From Archegozetes longisetosus (taxonomy: Eukaryota > Arthropoda > Arachnida > Sarcoptiformes > Trhypochthoniidae), in contig JAEMBT020000003.1 in the NCBI GenBank assembly GCA_018873245.2, forward strand, positions 5,103,843 to 5,167,842: a stretch of DNA of 64,000 bases, written 5' to 3'. The translations under genes were made by a program, and so were the position numbers. Below, piece by piece: positions 12,806 to 24,408 of the stretch (position 1 is the first letter of the stretch; each line of letters starts with the position of its first letter). Below the pieces are notes generated by a model. It was not told the origin of the DNA. It saw only the letters and a program-made list of their open reading frames with translations, and ran no database searches.

Positions 12806-14090
12806 ACAAATACATATATCTTTCCGATATCTCATATTAATTTTTTTAAATTAGAGTTAGTTTGTTTTATTGTATTAATTTGTTTGTATTTAATTCACCA
12901 AAACGTATTATTCTACTTATGTCAAGCGTTGGTCAGCGCTCCATATTTAACCATATTTAAAAACTTACTTTTAGAAACCTATCGAAATTAATCTAAATTG
13001 TTATTCGGATCCTATTTTAACCATTATGTCTTCTATGTTTCAAAAATTGAATTTAGTCATAGTTTTAGAGTCCATAGACACTATTATACTCTCTGCTTAA
13101 TATTGGCAAATACACGATATATACGTATAATTAATGTTACTATAAATACTTTCACTTATTGATTATAAAAACATTCCTTTCCTTAGCTTTTCAAACGCTT
13201 TTTCAATAATTGTTTCAATGTTTGAATTATCTTTACTCAAAAAATGCAACATCAATCGAGAAATAATGTTTTGATTTGGATAACTTTTAAACGATCAAAA
13301 GAATAATCTGCGACACGAACAGTCAAGTTATATATTGCTTACTAAATAGTTTAGGTAATAACAAATTTCAAATGTAATCATAAACTATATCTTTCCATTA
13401 AAAATAAAAGCTAAGAAACCGGAACTAAAAGCTTTAATAATTAATTTGATTTTGATACCTAATGTACTCGATCATTTGGCCCTCATTCTCAAGTATTTCA
13501 AAAATAAACTGGTTTTCCACTCTTAAGCTACCAAGTTTTAAGTGAATTGAGATCCATTTAAACTTTGAAATACATAGATCAGGTATGAGTTATATTATGA
13601 CATAATGAACTTGGTCTAACCTAACAATAAGCCCAAATTTATCATTAGGTAGCTCAAAAACTCTTCCATGTGAAAGTAGACTTCTAATACTGAAAACCTC
13701 AATAGGTAATGTAAAAGTAACTTAAATTTTGTCTTAAATTGGAATAAAACTCTTTGGACGATTGTGAGGTATGAGTCGTACGATTGCCAGATCTTCAGGC
13801 TTGACTATTCAAGTTTGTCTCCAGTCTACTAACAAAAGTAACTCTGGCAGCGATTTCTCTGCATTTTCCCTCAAAATTATACTCAGATTTTTGTCAAAAT
13901 AGAGAATTCTCTACAAAGCCCGAAAGTGAGCAGAACTTAGAAAAAACAATCCAAAACTTGCTTTTCCGAAAATTGGTGCTCAAGGGTGAGACAAGTCTCT
14001 CCATAATGAAGTACGTGTTTTGCATACATTTGATTGCTATACTGAAGCGAAATGTTTATTTTGAACTTCTAGCAAAACTAATATTTTAAA
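12806..14090. other. Antizyme 3' region and intergenic DNA
   Basis: Starts with the antizyme 3' UTR. The rest is AT-rich with no supported gene. Downstream exons of the minus-strand membrane protein that starts at 15100 should lie in or beyond this stretch. A 24-codon open segment near 13.80-13.87 kb on the minus strand is one weak possibility, but its acceptor is poor. Confidence 0.4.
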
Positions 14091-14353
14091 TATACAGGGC
14101 TATTTTTAAGTAACTGCTCCTCCTACTATTAATCAATTAGTCAATGATTGGTTAATAGTATTGATGTTTTATATATATTTTGTACAGGGTGTACATTTTG
14201 ACTAGTAAGATAAATATAAATCTTTTGTTTTGGTAAATTGAGGATTAAACAAAGGATTAAAAGATCACCCTGTACTCAATAAATATATATAAGGAATGAG
14301 TTCAGTTAATCATATCGTTCTCGTACGTCCAGGTATATAAATAGCCCTGTATA
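14091..14353. mobile_element. Nested MITE pair (TATACAGGGCTATTT outer, GTACAGGGTG inner)
   Basis: The outer element has inverted termini TATACAGGGCTATTTTTAAG and AAATAGCCCTGTATA. Inside it, a second pair of termini, GTACAGGGTGTACATTTT and GATCACCCTGTAC, bounds roughly 14183-14275. Both begin ACAGGG, so they may be related families, one landed inside the other. No open frame. Confidence 0.8.
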
Positions 14354-14911
14354 ATGAATACTTTAAACTAAAATTTATCTATTTCTCAATCTTTGTTTTG
14401 TTATGATAAATTAAGTTATAAAGAAAAATTTCAAAAGTTGGTCTACTTCATTGATTTGATTTATGTAGAAAAAACTTGACGACCTTTGTCGCATCTTATC
14501 GAAAAAGTTGAGATTTTAAAGTTAACCTAACACTTTGTGTTTAGTTTGATTCTACTTATTCTTTTTTAATATTTGCTCAAATAGGTTCAGACAATTAAAG
14601 ACAAATTAATTTTCAAAGACTTATTTCTGTTCAGAAATATTTTCGGATTTTACAATTGGATCGTTCAAAATTTAAGAGGTGTAAATATAATATTTGAAAA
14701 AACATTTTAGAAAAAAATCTCGTAAAACATTATCAAAAACTATTATTAAAAACTATTAGGAAAGTCTATAAGAAAAGACCATTGAAAATTGAGCGAGTCG
14801 GTGATCAACGTTATTTTGATTGTTTGTGACAACCATGTTTCTTACACTAAATCAAACAATTAATAATGCTGAATGCACAATTATCTTTATTAGTATGATT
14901 ACTTGACATAC

Positions 14912-15100
14912 CTTGAAGTAATTTTTGCTAGCGTGATAGACTACTATGATCACGCAGATCCCGATAACGATGACAGCAGCAGCAGCTAACAAAGTGATTA
15001 GCATCGAAAGGCTCGTTGTCACCAAAGAACATGAAGCTGTGGTTCCTGCTACTGAACACGAAAATTTAGCCGCCAGGTAAGTCCCTAATATTTCCGACAT
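14912..15100 (-). CDS. Small single-pass membrane protein, first coding exon
   Basis: Sixty-three codons from ATG at 15100 to a consensus donor (AAG then GTATGT). The product starts MSEILGTYLAAKFSC, then has a long hydrophobic segment of about 25 residues (LITLLAAAAVIVIGICVIIV) followed by the basic, polar VYHASKNYFK. That fits a membrane anchor; by the positive-inside rule its C-terminal side would be cytosolic. Four cysteines precede or lie in the anchor. I do not recognise the family, and the following exons were not found. The composition and splice donor argue against a chance frame. Confidence 0.5.
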
Positions 15101-16400
15101 CCCGTTCTAATCATAGACTAATATCGTCTGAAACTACAATTGATTCAATTGCAGACCCGTTTAGGTTCCTTCGCAAAAGCTAACTGCTACTGAAGCGATT
15201 GAAATTGAACACGAATATTCAACTGAAAGAGTCATAAATGAGCGTTCATTACACAGAAGTAATGAGCGTTCCTTAAGACTGACGTAATATTTTGTAAAAA
15301 AAACATTGATATATCGCGCCTAGCGATCTCATCCTTACCAGGATTGATCCTAACTGTGCATTATAAGCCAGTGTGAGTTTTATGTGGCCTTGTGTACCCT
15401 TGTGTACTATAATTTTTAACAAATACCCGTGTAATATAAAGTACCAAAATTAAACTGCCTAACTATTTATGTCATTTCTTCAAATAACATTCTCCTGACC
15501 GACAAATGAATTGCACATAAGTGGAATTTTTCACAAAATTATAGCCACAACATGCTTTAATAACATAGAATTACAGCTTCAATACGCAATCAAAAGCAAA
15601 TATGGCAAACTGTAAACCAGTACAGGAAATAGAGTTCTGTCTGAATAGTCATAATTGAAATGATTGCATCATGCTATTTAGCTATTAGTTTGTGTTATCC
15701 CATCGGCCAGAGAGTGTTTGATAGGACCTCACATCTGTATTGAAAGTTTTACGGTTTTGGTTGATGTCGCGGTTCGTTTTATTTGCGCTTCGTTTAGGCA
15801 ATAAGAAATCAAGTTGTGTGCCCAGTCATACTATACACAAGTTATTTAAAATATAATATTCGAAATAGATCAAAACTTGGTGAGTAGGCTTGTGCAAAAT
15901 ATGCACTTATTTTTGCTAAATGAATGATTAGATTATAAGTGAGATCAGAAACTTTTTAGCATGCAAGTAAACTTTCCTCATAATAGATGAGTGCATACTC
16001 TATGTGGAGTGAACATAAAAAAATTCACTTAATAAAACTTTCAAACAAGGTAAACATTAAACGAAAACCGTTTTATTTATCGAACAAATAATTTTTCTTT
16101 TGATCGAATTGATCAGTATTAAGTCATCGAAAAGTCAAACGTTTGTATATCAAAGATAACTATTAAGTTTTAATAGTTCTATTATGTAGGTTATTATGTA
16201 AGGCCTAATAATAGTCGTAAAAACGAGTTTCCATTATATAAAGTTTCGATAATTTATCAATTTTGTAGTAGGTGCTCAAATCTATTTCATCAAAATATAG
16301 TTCCTTATGAATAAAAAGGGCTTTAAAAGCTCGGATGATCCTATCCTTCAAATAAGCACTTACAAATATAACAGTATATTATATATAAAGTTATTTGGCT
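15101..16400. other. Upstream region of the membrane-protein exon
   Basis: AT-rich, with no open frame. A near-duplicated ATGAGCGTTCATTAC / TAATGAGCGTTCCTT pair sits at about 15237-15275, possibly in the promoter or 5' UTR of the minus-strand membrane protein. Confidence 0.4.
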
Positions 16401-18584
16401 GGCATCTCGCCTTTAAGTGACATGTCGTGATATTCATTTCAGTTATTAAAGAATTATTCATAAGCAAACTTTTACACATTGCCGGCAAATTTGAAAATTT
16501 TCAACACTTTCGCCAATATCTCTATAATAAAGGCGAATGTCCCTTTTAGGACCTTATGCCATTTGGGCTCCAATGAAACTTATCAAGTAGAGCAAATTTG
16601 TCTATGAACAGTTTCCCAAAATCCATAGCTTAGAGGGGTTGGGTGGCCAAATGTGGCGCAACATATAAGATGGTCAACCTCTATATGGGCGTGACCAGTA
16701 TGATGAGTAGAGTTGAGTGGGCGGTCCCATGAGGCTCCGCCTATATTTTAAAATTCAAAATGGGGTTCTAGGGGCGTGGCCATGGGCGGATTTTAATCTT
16801 TAACTCACATAGGCTCCATCCACAAGGTATTACCCTCCTACCACTAGTATTACCTTATTTACGCCCTCTTTTCTACTTTTAACTGACAGATATATATAGT
16901 TATGTTTATAGTGGATCCGCTAGTTACCCATGTTGTTGTCTCTTCAGTCGCATTTTAGATCTGCAGGCTGCAGTAAACCCCTGAATGAAAAATCTCTAGT
17001 CAGGGATAATTCGTATATTATTATCGCATGTACAATTTGCATACCTGCAATCGCAGGTTCTGAGATTAATTTCAAGTAAAAATTCCTTAGATGAACACAC
17101 TGCCATCACTACTACCACCAATATCATCATTTTATCTGAAGAAGCGGTTTCTGAAACTTAATTGAATTATCCTGAAACTCTGTAACAATACAAGCAGAAG
17201 CAATATAAACACGATCTTATTATCATCTTTTTATCATGGATCAGTTGATGATAAATAAATCATGTTTATATTGGATTTGCTTGTATTATTGTAGTGTTTC
17301 AGGATGATTTGATTAAGCTTTAAGTACTGCTTGTTCAGCCAACGCTTCTTCTACAAGCATTTTATCTTCAAAATATATATATCTTTAATGTATAAGTTAC
17401 ATCAGAGGTGATAGGTAATTTAATTACTTAAATCAATTTAAATAGTTACTATCAATGAAAATATTTAAAAATTTTATTGTAAATAAGAAGTTGCGTGGAT
17501 TATTACAATGACGCTTTGTGATATATAAGATTTGTTTTGGGGCTATTTCATTAAACATGGCATTTTATTCTCAGCAGCCTGCAGATTTAAAATGTGACCT
17601 CTCTTCTCCATATGCTTAGTTTCTTAAAATATCAGCATTAGAACCAGTTCGGGGCCAACCGATTCCCAATATAAAGGGGGTAGTGATTGCAGGGTAAGCC
17701 GACCAGCTGTATAGGACCCCATAGCCTAACAGAGCATAACTTGTATATATTGCAAGAAAATTTTAACTCCTCATAGTTATACCAACTCAAACTTACAACC
17801 TTCCCCCTACAATCAACCTAAGTTAGTAAAAACCTTTAAAATGCAAAACCCTCCAGGGAACTGGCAGTCCTTACCCATATGTATCTTAAGTAACTTTGAC
17901 TAATAAAGTATTTAGAAATTATACTCTGTGAGGAGACATTCCTTTATATTGCAATATTTATAAGAATGAAGAAATAAACCTGTCCAGGAAGCCAACCTGA
18001 GAACTTCCCCATGAATCCACCTCCACGTGGTGGGGAAGGAACAATAGCATAGGTATATAACGGATCCAATATAAGTATAACTTTATATCGCAACTTATAT
18101 GTATCTGTCAGTTAAAAGTAGAAAAGAGGGTGTAAATAAGGTAATACTAGCGGTAGGAGGGTAATAACTTGTGGATGGAACCTATGTGAGTTAAAGATTA
18201 AACTCCTCCCATGGCCACGCCCCTAGGACCCCATTTGAGTTTTAAAATATGCCTCGTGGGTCCGCCCACTCAACTCTATTCATCATACTGGTCACGCCCA
18301 TATAGAGGTTGACCATCTTATATGTTGCGCCACATTTGGCCACCCAACCCTTCTAAGCCATGGATTTCGGGAAACTGTCCATAGACAAATTTGCTCTACT
18401 TGATAAGTTTCATTGGAGCCCAAATGGCATGAGGTCCTAAAAGGGACATTCGCCTTTATTATAGAGATATTGGCGAAAGTGTTGAAAATTTTCAAATTTG
18501 CCGGCAATGTGTGAAGTTTGCTTATGAATAATTCTTTAATAACTGAAATGAATATCACGCCATGTCACTTAAAGGCGAGATGCC
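16401..18584. mobile_element. Foldback element with about 520 bp terminal inverted repeats
   Basis: The left arm (about 16401-16925) and right arm (about 18060-18584) are near-identical in inverted orientation, beginning GGCATCTCGCCTTTAAGTGA and ending with its complement. Further inner inverted blocks pair: about 16940-16985 with 17568-17600, and about 17167-17215 with 17255-17305. Much of the 2.2 kb can thus fold on itself, with an unpaired insert around 17640-18060. The arms are GC-richer than the surroundings and contain repeated GGGCGTGGCC-like words. A short minus-strand frame in the right arm (18292-18558) is explained by the repeat. No transposase. Confidence 0.9.
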
Positions 18585-18700
18585 TCATGGGACCGCCCCA
18601 CTCAACTCTACTCATTATACTCGTCACGCCCATATAGGGGTTGACCACCTTATATGTTGCGTCACATTTGACCACCCCAACCGCTTAGAGACGCTAGAGG
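18585..18700. repeat. Truncated extra copy of the foldback arm
   Basis: Directly after the right terminus, a third partial copy of the arm appears (the GACCGCCCCACTCAACTCTA stretch through CACCCCAACCGCTTAGAG). It is diverged and ends abruptly. It points to a second, older insertion of the same family, or to a duplication at the junction. Confidence 0.7.
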
Positions 18701-19761
18701 GCTTCAAACGTCGCGAAAAAAGCTGTCAGATTCGACAAATAAGGTATCGAAACACATGTATTCTAGCTCGAGGAATCTGATTGTGCCACTTTCAGGATAA
18801 TTGAATCAACATTCTTCGAGATATTAAATTAAAAATAACCATAAGGCATTTAGCCAGGACAACTCGTTGTCCACCCATCGCCGTGCGAAGGCATGCAATT
18901 TGAGGGGCACTGGGTGGAAATGAGACACGTCCTTTATAACAGCATTGAGTATATTTTCCATCAGAAGTTTTTCTATTGCAAATTTTTTGAATTACAATAA
19001 GAACAAATATTATTTACTGGTCCAATATAATATTCTTCAACATCCGTTCATTTAGAGCAATACAATGGTCTCACCTCCATCTTTGAAATTGCTTCCATCA
19101 TTAATAAAAGATCTTTTGGCAGATTCAAATCCATTATTCCCAAGACTATCAGAATCTATTTTACTATCTTTAGATCGTCAAAACATCTAGCTTCATCAAT
19201 ATTCAAAAGTAGGAGACTTGGATAATATTTTTACCTTCAGAAATGCTCATAATATACATTTGACTTATATCTTTCGAGTTGTCTTTCCTTTTGTTGCATT
19301 TTTATTCAACCCATAAGAGTAATTAATGTCGACATATTTATATTGATTGGCACTATTATCTACGCAATTCAACTTAAATCGAGCGGTGAGGGTTGTTTCT
19401 TTAGATGTACTCTTCCTTAAGCTTTAATAATGTATTATTTCTTCTGGTATAAAGTGTCCATAGTTCAAATGCATAGATCAAGCATGCACACATATCTGAT
19501 CATGATTATATAAATGTTTTTATAAAAACAAGGTTGTTTTTTATTTATATTCTCTTATCAGTTATCCTTCATTCATTAAAAGCAAAATTTATTTAATATT
19601 TCACATTATGAACTGATAACAACTGTCAAGCTTCATACAGAATTGATTGACCGCTTAGAGGATAACCCAATTTCAATCGGAGATATAAAGCAAATATCTT
19701 ACAACTGTTGGCAAAAATACAAGTTTTTGTAAGCAATCGTTTAAAACATTTAGCTGCAAAA
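18701..19761. other. Intergenic, possible small ORF
   Basis: No clear gene. A 41-codon plus-strand frame at 19065-19190 begins MVSPPSLKLLPSLIKDLL and is leucine and serine rich; it has no support beyond being open. The last part should contain the promoter of the secreted protein gene that follows. Confidence 0.3.
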
Positions 19762-20451
19762 ATGAGAACTATTTGTGTATGTGCAGTATTAATCGTTACA
19801 ATGGGTGGAGATGATGTTGATGCATCATGCAGCTATATGGATGAAGACACATGGAAACATGGATCACCGAAAGAAAGTTGTGGAAATGGTGTGACTACGA
19901 TCAGAGAGGAGCAGTGTAACGGAGTAACCCGTTATGTTTGTTGTCGTGGCGAAGGTATAATACTTTAGTATTTTGATAGCATATAAAATTCTACGCTGAT
20001 TTTACGTTTATCAGAAGCCCTGCAAAAAGAGCGCCAAATTGTGGTTCGCGTTGTACTGAATTTAGCAAAGAGCGTCGACACTGCCGTGTTTGATTCTATA
20101 AAATGTTTATCGCGTGTATTATGCGAAGCAGGTTGCGATGATATGAAAAAATATGGGCTACGAGGGGACGACCCCACTCCTCAACCTGGTGACAATCAAG
20201 ACATTCTCTATATCTTGAATGCATACAAAAAAGGTCAAGAATATATTTCTTGTTCAAGTAACAAAAGTATAACATGCAATCCTTTTTGCTCTACAAATTA
20301 CCCCGTAACTGACGAACATTGCAAGAAATGGTTTATATCATGGGATCGGATTTACACGAAAGTTCATGATGTGGGCATGATTGTGTGGGAAGCTTACGTA
20401 TACTTTGTTAAAGTTGCGCAAACTATTTCGGATTTGACAGAGCTATCATAA
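19762..20451 (+). CDS. Secreted cysteine-rich protein, unknown family
   Basis: Two exons, 19762-19954 and 20015-20451, joined by a 60 bp GT-AG intron in phase 1, give 209 residues. The start MRTICVCAVLIVTMG is a signal peptide by composition, with likely cleavage near VDA-SCS. The mature chain has 12 cysteines, five in the first 45 residues (including a CC pair) and seven later (including CNPFC). An even number suits disulfide bonding. The C-terminal 45 residues are free of cysteine, aromatic rich and probably helical. I recognise no named family, so no function is assigned. An upstream TTG in the same frame is not needed, since the ATG at 19762 starts a textbook signal sequence. No membrane anchor is seen. 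Confidence 0.75.
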
Positions 20452-21272
20452 ATATGTTCGTTTACACAAGAATTGCTTAAACACAAATCTTAAGTGTTAA
20501 ATCTACGCATAGAGGAAATGAACCATTTTTGAAGAAATGCACTCAGGCTTTTTACTAAAGATGCTTTCTATATATATATTAAAAGGCTGAACTTTAGGGT
20601 TGAGTAATAAAGATCCAGATAAGGATTAATAAACTTTCGATCATTAAGTCGATCGTAACTATAAATATAACATAAATGAGTGAAATCATGCATCCTATAA
20701 AATAAATACAAAAGACCTATTTGGTTGAACTAGACTTTACGTGGGCAGAGATTTTCCACGTTAAAGAGGATGCCCAATATTATCTAACTTGGTTCCAAGT
20801 AAATTTTGGTGCCAAAGTGTTGGGCATAATAAGTAGAGTGCAAATATATAATTTTTTGACCCTGAGTCATGGCGTTCTCAAGATATTGAACTTTATTGAC
20901 CTTGGAACAAACATAACTTTTTCTAGGCAATATGGGTGTCACAATGCTCAATATTATGAGCAGATCACGAATATATCTAATATGGAAAGTATAAAGTAAA
21001 TAAGATTAAAAATTAAATAAAACCATGCAGGGTCTTCGTCGTCAAGTGCTTTCAAGTACCACACAGAGCTCGCTCAGCGACTCTTAAAATTTGAGTATTT
21101 GAAGTATTCGAATCCTGGGCTGCTGCCTGCCATACCCGAGAAACCAGAGACCGTCATTATATATGCACTACAGCCGACAGTTCTCTATCTATTAATATGT
21201 AAATAAAATACTTTATAGAGTTCTGCAGCGGGTTTCTCGTAGACATCATATCTTACGATATGAATCCTAGGA
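20452..21272. other. Intergenic with one degenerate repeat-like segment
   Basis: Holds the 3' end of the secreted-protein gene. At about 20721-20999 is an open segment whose middle (VLGIISRVQIY to LKILNF) resembles segments near 45.9 and 46.9 kb, so I treat it as an interspersed repeat and not a gene. The remainder up to the Harbinger terminus shows nothing I can name. Confidence 0.45.
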
Positions 21273-21492
21273 CAGTGTGGTAAAGATAGGATAAATCCCA
21301 AAATAAGATTTTTTGTTTTCACAAAAAATAGGAGAACAATCTTAAATTTAAGAGAAAATCCTAGGATTTGTTTTCGAAGTTAGGATACATTTTTGGCAAA
21401 TGGTCCCTAATTTAGTAATAAACTTAAAAAGTAAATATAAAACAATTGAATTATAAACAATAACTGATTTATAAATTGTGACACCAATTGCA

Positions 21493-22270
21493 ATGTCTTC
21501 TAAGCGGAAACCAAACTTCGATTCAGAAGAGATTAAAGTCTTAGTCGATGAATATAATCAAAGAAAAGGATTAATTGAATCAAAGGTTAAAAACAAATAT
21601 AATTGACATTAAATTGTGTTTCAATTAACAGTTATTTCAATTAGTTTTCAAATACGGTTACAAAACAAGACAAAGACAAGGCTTGGGAACAGATAAAAGA
21701 TAAAGTGAATGCCGTGAATAGAGTTGGATTCAAACGATCGGTCGAAGACATAAAGAAAAAGTACACGACTTTCAGTTCCAATGTCCGCAAAAAAGCAGCG
21801 CAAATATCGACTCATTCTCGTAGAACAGGGGCGGGTCACCAATTGAATTGCATTTAAGTGAAACCGAGGCTTCAATAGTGACCACACTTAACCCGCAATT
21901 GATTGAAGGTATAACTGGTGGTATTGACACAGAATTTGTCGACTCTTTTGATGAGTCGAACAACACTATTGAAATACTCTCAGCCGAAGACATGACCGTT
22001 GATTCAACTCTATTCCGAGAATCTAAGGATAACTCATATGAAGTCAAATCAAAACCAAATAAAAGAAAATTCATTTCAAGTAATGAAAACATTGATATCA
22101 ATAGTTTAAGTGAAAAAATGGTTGAAATAGAAAATAAAAAAATAAACCTCAAAAAAATTAAATTAAATTTAGTAAAAATAAAACTAAATTTGAACATAAA
22201 AGAATTGAATAGTAATGGCATTGATACTACTGAAGAATCAGAACAATTGAAGACAATTATCATCGAATAG
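21493..22270 (+). pseudogene. Harbinger Myb/SANT-like DNA-binding protein, frameshifted
   Basis: Exon 1 (21493-21585) starts MSSKRKPNFDSEEIKVLVDE and splices at AAG-GTTAAA to exon 2 at 21645, restoring KQDKDKAWEQIKDKVNAVN and FKRSVEDIKKKY, the trihelix-like core of Harbinger accessory proteins. The frame is lost at a GGGG run (21828-21831), after which the C-terminal half continues one frame over as an acidic segment (LSETEASIVTTLNP) and a lysine-rich, coiled-coil-like tail. In active elements this protein binds the transposon ends and helps bring the nuclease into the nucleus. A one-base indel inactivates it. Confidence 0.85.
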
Positions 22271-22385
22271 CTATTAAATAAATGATTTATTGATTCGACA
22301 ATACTTTTGGAAGTAATTTTCTTATCAATTGATTCGACAATAAATTCAATTTTTAATATATTTGTTGTTTTTGATTAGTTCTGAA

Positions 22386-23452
22386 TCAATTAGATAAATG
22401 TTGTGAAACAATTATATCTCTTATATTTCGAGCTTCGTTTGAATGAATAACTTCTGCATTATTCTCTGTTTCATCAGTTTCTTCAGTTTCGGTATAAATA
22501 GTTTCGAAAAAGTTATAGTTTTTTGAAATTTTATGTAATATAAAACAGGAAGTAATAACTAAAGACATCTTTCAGGACATAACATGAGCTGACCCGCACT
22601 TCGATCTAAATACCGAAATCTCATTTTTAATACACCGAAAGCTCTTTCGATCACATTTCGAGATTTAATGTGCGATATATTATATCTATTTTGACTCTCA
22701 TTTGTTGGATTGAGAAACGGAGTCATTAATTGCTTTTCCAAAGGATAACCCGAATCTCCCAAAAGCCATCCATTTATCGCATTATTTTTCAAATAGTTCT
22801 TTAGTTCACAGTTATTCCATATGAATGAATCGTGGACTCTACCAGGATATTTAATCACTACATTTATAAATTCCAAATTCGGGTTAGCAACCTCTTGAAC
22901 GTTGATTGAGTGCCGATTTTTGCGATTGATATAATCAGATTCGATGTCTTTCAGTGGAGTTTTGATCTCAATATGTGTCCCATCTATCGCTCCGATAACA
23001 TTAGGCATTCGATCGATTGCATAAAAGTTTTGTTTAATTTGATTCAATTCTAATACACTTTTCGGGAATTTTATGAATTGTTTTACTCTTTTGGTTAATG
23101 CTTTCGAGACATTGAATACACATCTAGGCTGACTGGCTTTGCTTATGTTGAGGCAATCACCGGTCGCTCTACAGAAGGCCCCTTGAGAGTAGAATCTGAG
23201 AGCAGTGCACACTTGCATGACCACTGGAAGCGCTTATGATCTTTTGGTTAGCCTCTCAATGTCTTCGGAAATGAGAGCACAGATATCACTAATAGCTTGT
23301 CTATTGAAACGAAACCTCTGAACACATTCAGAATTGTTGTAAACTTCCAAAGGATTCATTCGATCTCTAAATACGCGTTCTTTTCTAAGGTTTCGAGTCT
23401 TTTGATTCAATAAAATTAACAAAAAATTAGACATTTTTAACGATTTGCACAC
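22386..23452 (-). pseudogene. HARBI1-like transposase nuclease, broken
   Basis: The N-terminal part ends at an in-frame TAA (23234-23236) right after IERLTKRS. The catalytic part then resumes in the same frame with ALPVVMQVCTALRFYSQGAF. DDE motifs are present: the first D in GAIDGTHIEI, the second in LGDSGYPLEK, the E in RNVIERAFGVLKMRF. A further one-base frameshift at about 22560-22570 separates PERC from VITSCFILHKI. So there are two lesions, but the catalytic triad is intact. The family cuts and pastes with 3 bp target duplications. Confidence 0.9.
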
Positions 23453-23655
23453 TTAAGACAACACTCGGCCAGTCCTAAGATATAACACTATATTTATTAT
23501 CTTATGATTTATTTATTTTCTATAAATTGATTAGTGAAACCAAAAAATCTTAGGTGTGTTTTAGGATCAGATATGGGATCGATTTTTATCCAAAGATATG
23601 TCATAAACCAATTATCCTATCTTAGGATAAGAAAGTTTTGTGAAATAAAAAAATC

Positions 23656-24256
23656 GGGTGAATCGGGCTAATGGGTCTTAAAGGGTTCTCGACCTCCCAC
23701 CCCCAAGTGTGATATATCATTGGATTCAGTTCGTCAAGCTGAACATTTTGATACTACATTTGACCACTTTTGATTCGAACCTGACCACTTCTGGACAACT
23801 TCCGACGGGAGTGACCGACCCCGCCAAGTGATTTATCATTGAACTCAGGACATCGAACTGAACATTTTTATACCTCACTTGGTCAATTATCTCAAGTAGT
23901 TCTCGAGATATCCATTATTGTTTCGTTTAGTACCTCGTAATGGATAAACCTGGATTCTCGAGTCGTAACCCAAACAAGCCTGATATAAACTAAGGGAGAA
24001 TAAGTTAGGTCGCAAAGCGACCTAACCTATTATACCTTAGTTTAAATCAGGTTTGGCTTGGGTTACAACTTAGTAAAGCCAGGTTTACCCATTTTCGAGG
24101 GGGTTAGGTCTCGGTAGCCAGAAGTGATCAGGTTCGGGTTGGAAGTAGTCAAGTGTGGTATCAAAATGTTCAGCTCGACGAACTGAATCCAATGATGTAT
24201 TACACTTGGAGGTAGGGGTCGGGAACTCCCTTAGACCCATTAGCCCAGATTTACCC
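23656..24256. mobile_element. Palindromic foldback element, about 600 bp
   Basis: Termini GGGTGAATCGGGCTAATGGG and the inverted CCCATTAGCCCAGATTTACC. The arms pair across nearly the whole length, closing on a perfect small hairpin at about 24005-24025 (TTAGGTCGC-AAA-GCGACCTAA). No open frame. It abuts the Harbinger element on its left and the ISL2EU relic on its right, with no unique DNA between. Confidence 0.88.
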
Positions 24257-24408
24257 AAAAAATCATAAATTCATGACTTAAGATAAATCTCATTCCTAGG
24301 ATCTTTTGTGAAACCCTCTGCTGGTGCCGCGACCTGACGCGCCCACGAATCAACATTGGGTCACCAACTGAAATTCTATGGGAACTAACAAGAGAAAGAG
24401 GTCCAGCA
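24257..24408 (-). pseudogene. ISL2EU-like transposase, C-terminal remnant
   Basis: Reads GPLSLVSSHRISVGDP then LIRGRVRSRHQ, which matches the C-terminal tail of ISL2EU-type DDE transposases (LIRV-x-QSRH). It is the continuation of the minus-strand transposase at 27.8-28.6 kb, separated from it by the inserted Harbinger relic. Confidence 0.65.

Larger units (their letters stand above)
21273..23650. mobile_element. PIF/Harbinger DNA transposon, full-length but inactive
   Basis: Imperfect terminal inverted repeats are visible. The left end has AAAGATAGGATAA and AAGATTTTTTG-TTTCAC; the right end carries the inverted TTATCCTATCTT and GTGAAACCAAAAAATCTT. Between them are the two genes expected of a Harbinger element: a Myb/SANT-like protein on the plus strand and a HARBI1-type nuclease on the minus strand, facing each other. 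Both are broken, so the copy is dead. The ends are approximate because a palindrome abuts the right side. Confidence 0.85.

Noticed and set aside
18292-18780. Adjacent frames of 88 (minus) and 72 (plus) codons
   Set aside because: They lie in the foldback arm and its truncated extra copy; the open frames are explained by the repeat.
21090-21125. TTCGAATCC-like word suggesting a tRNA T-arm
   Set aside because: No acceptor stem, D-arm or anticodon arm can be folded around it.
21648-22263. Minus-strand frames of 79 and 163 codons
   Set aside because: Antisense to the Harbinger Myb-like gene, whose plus-strand translation has clear homology.
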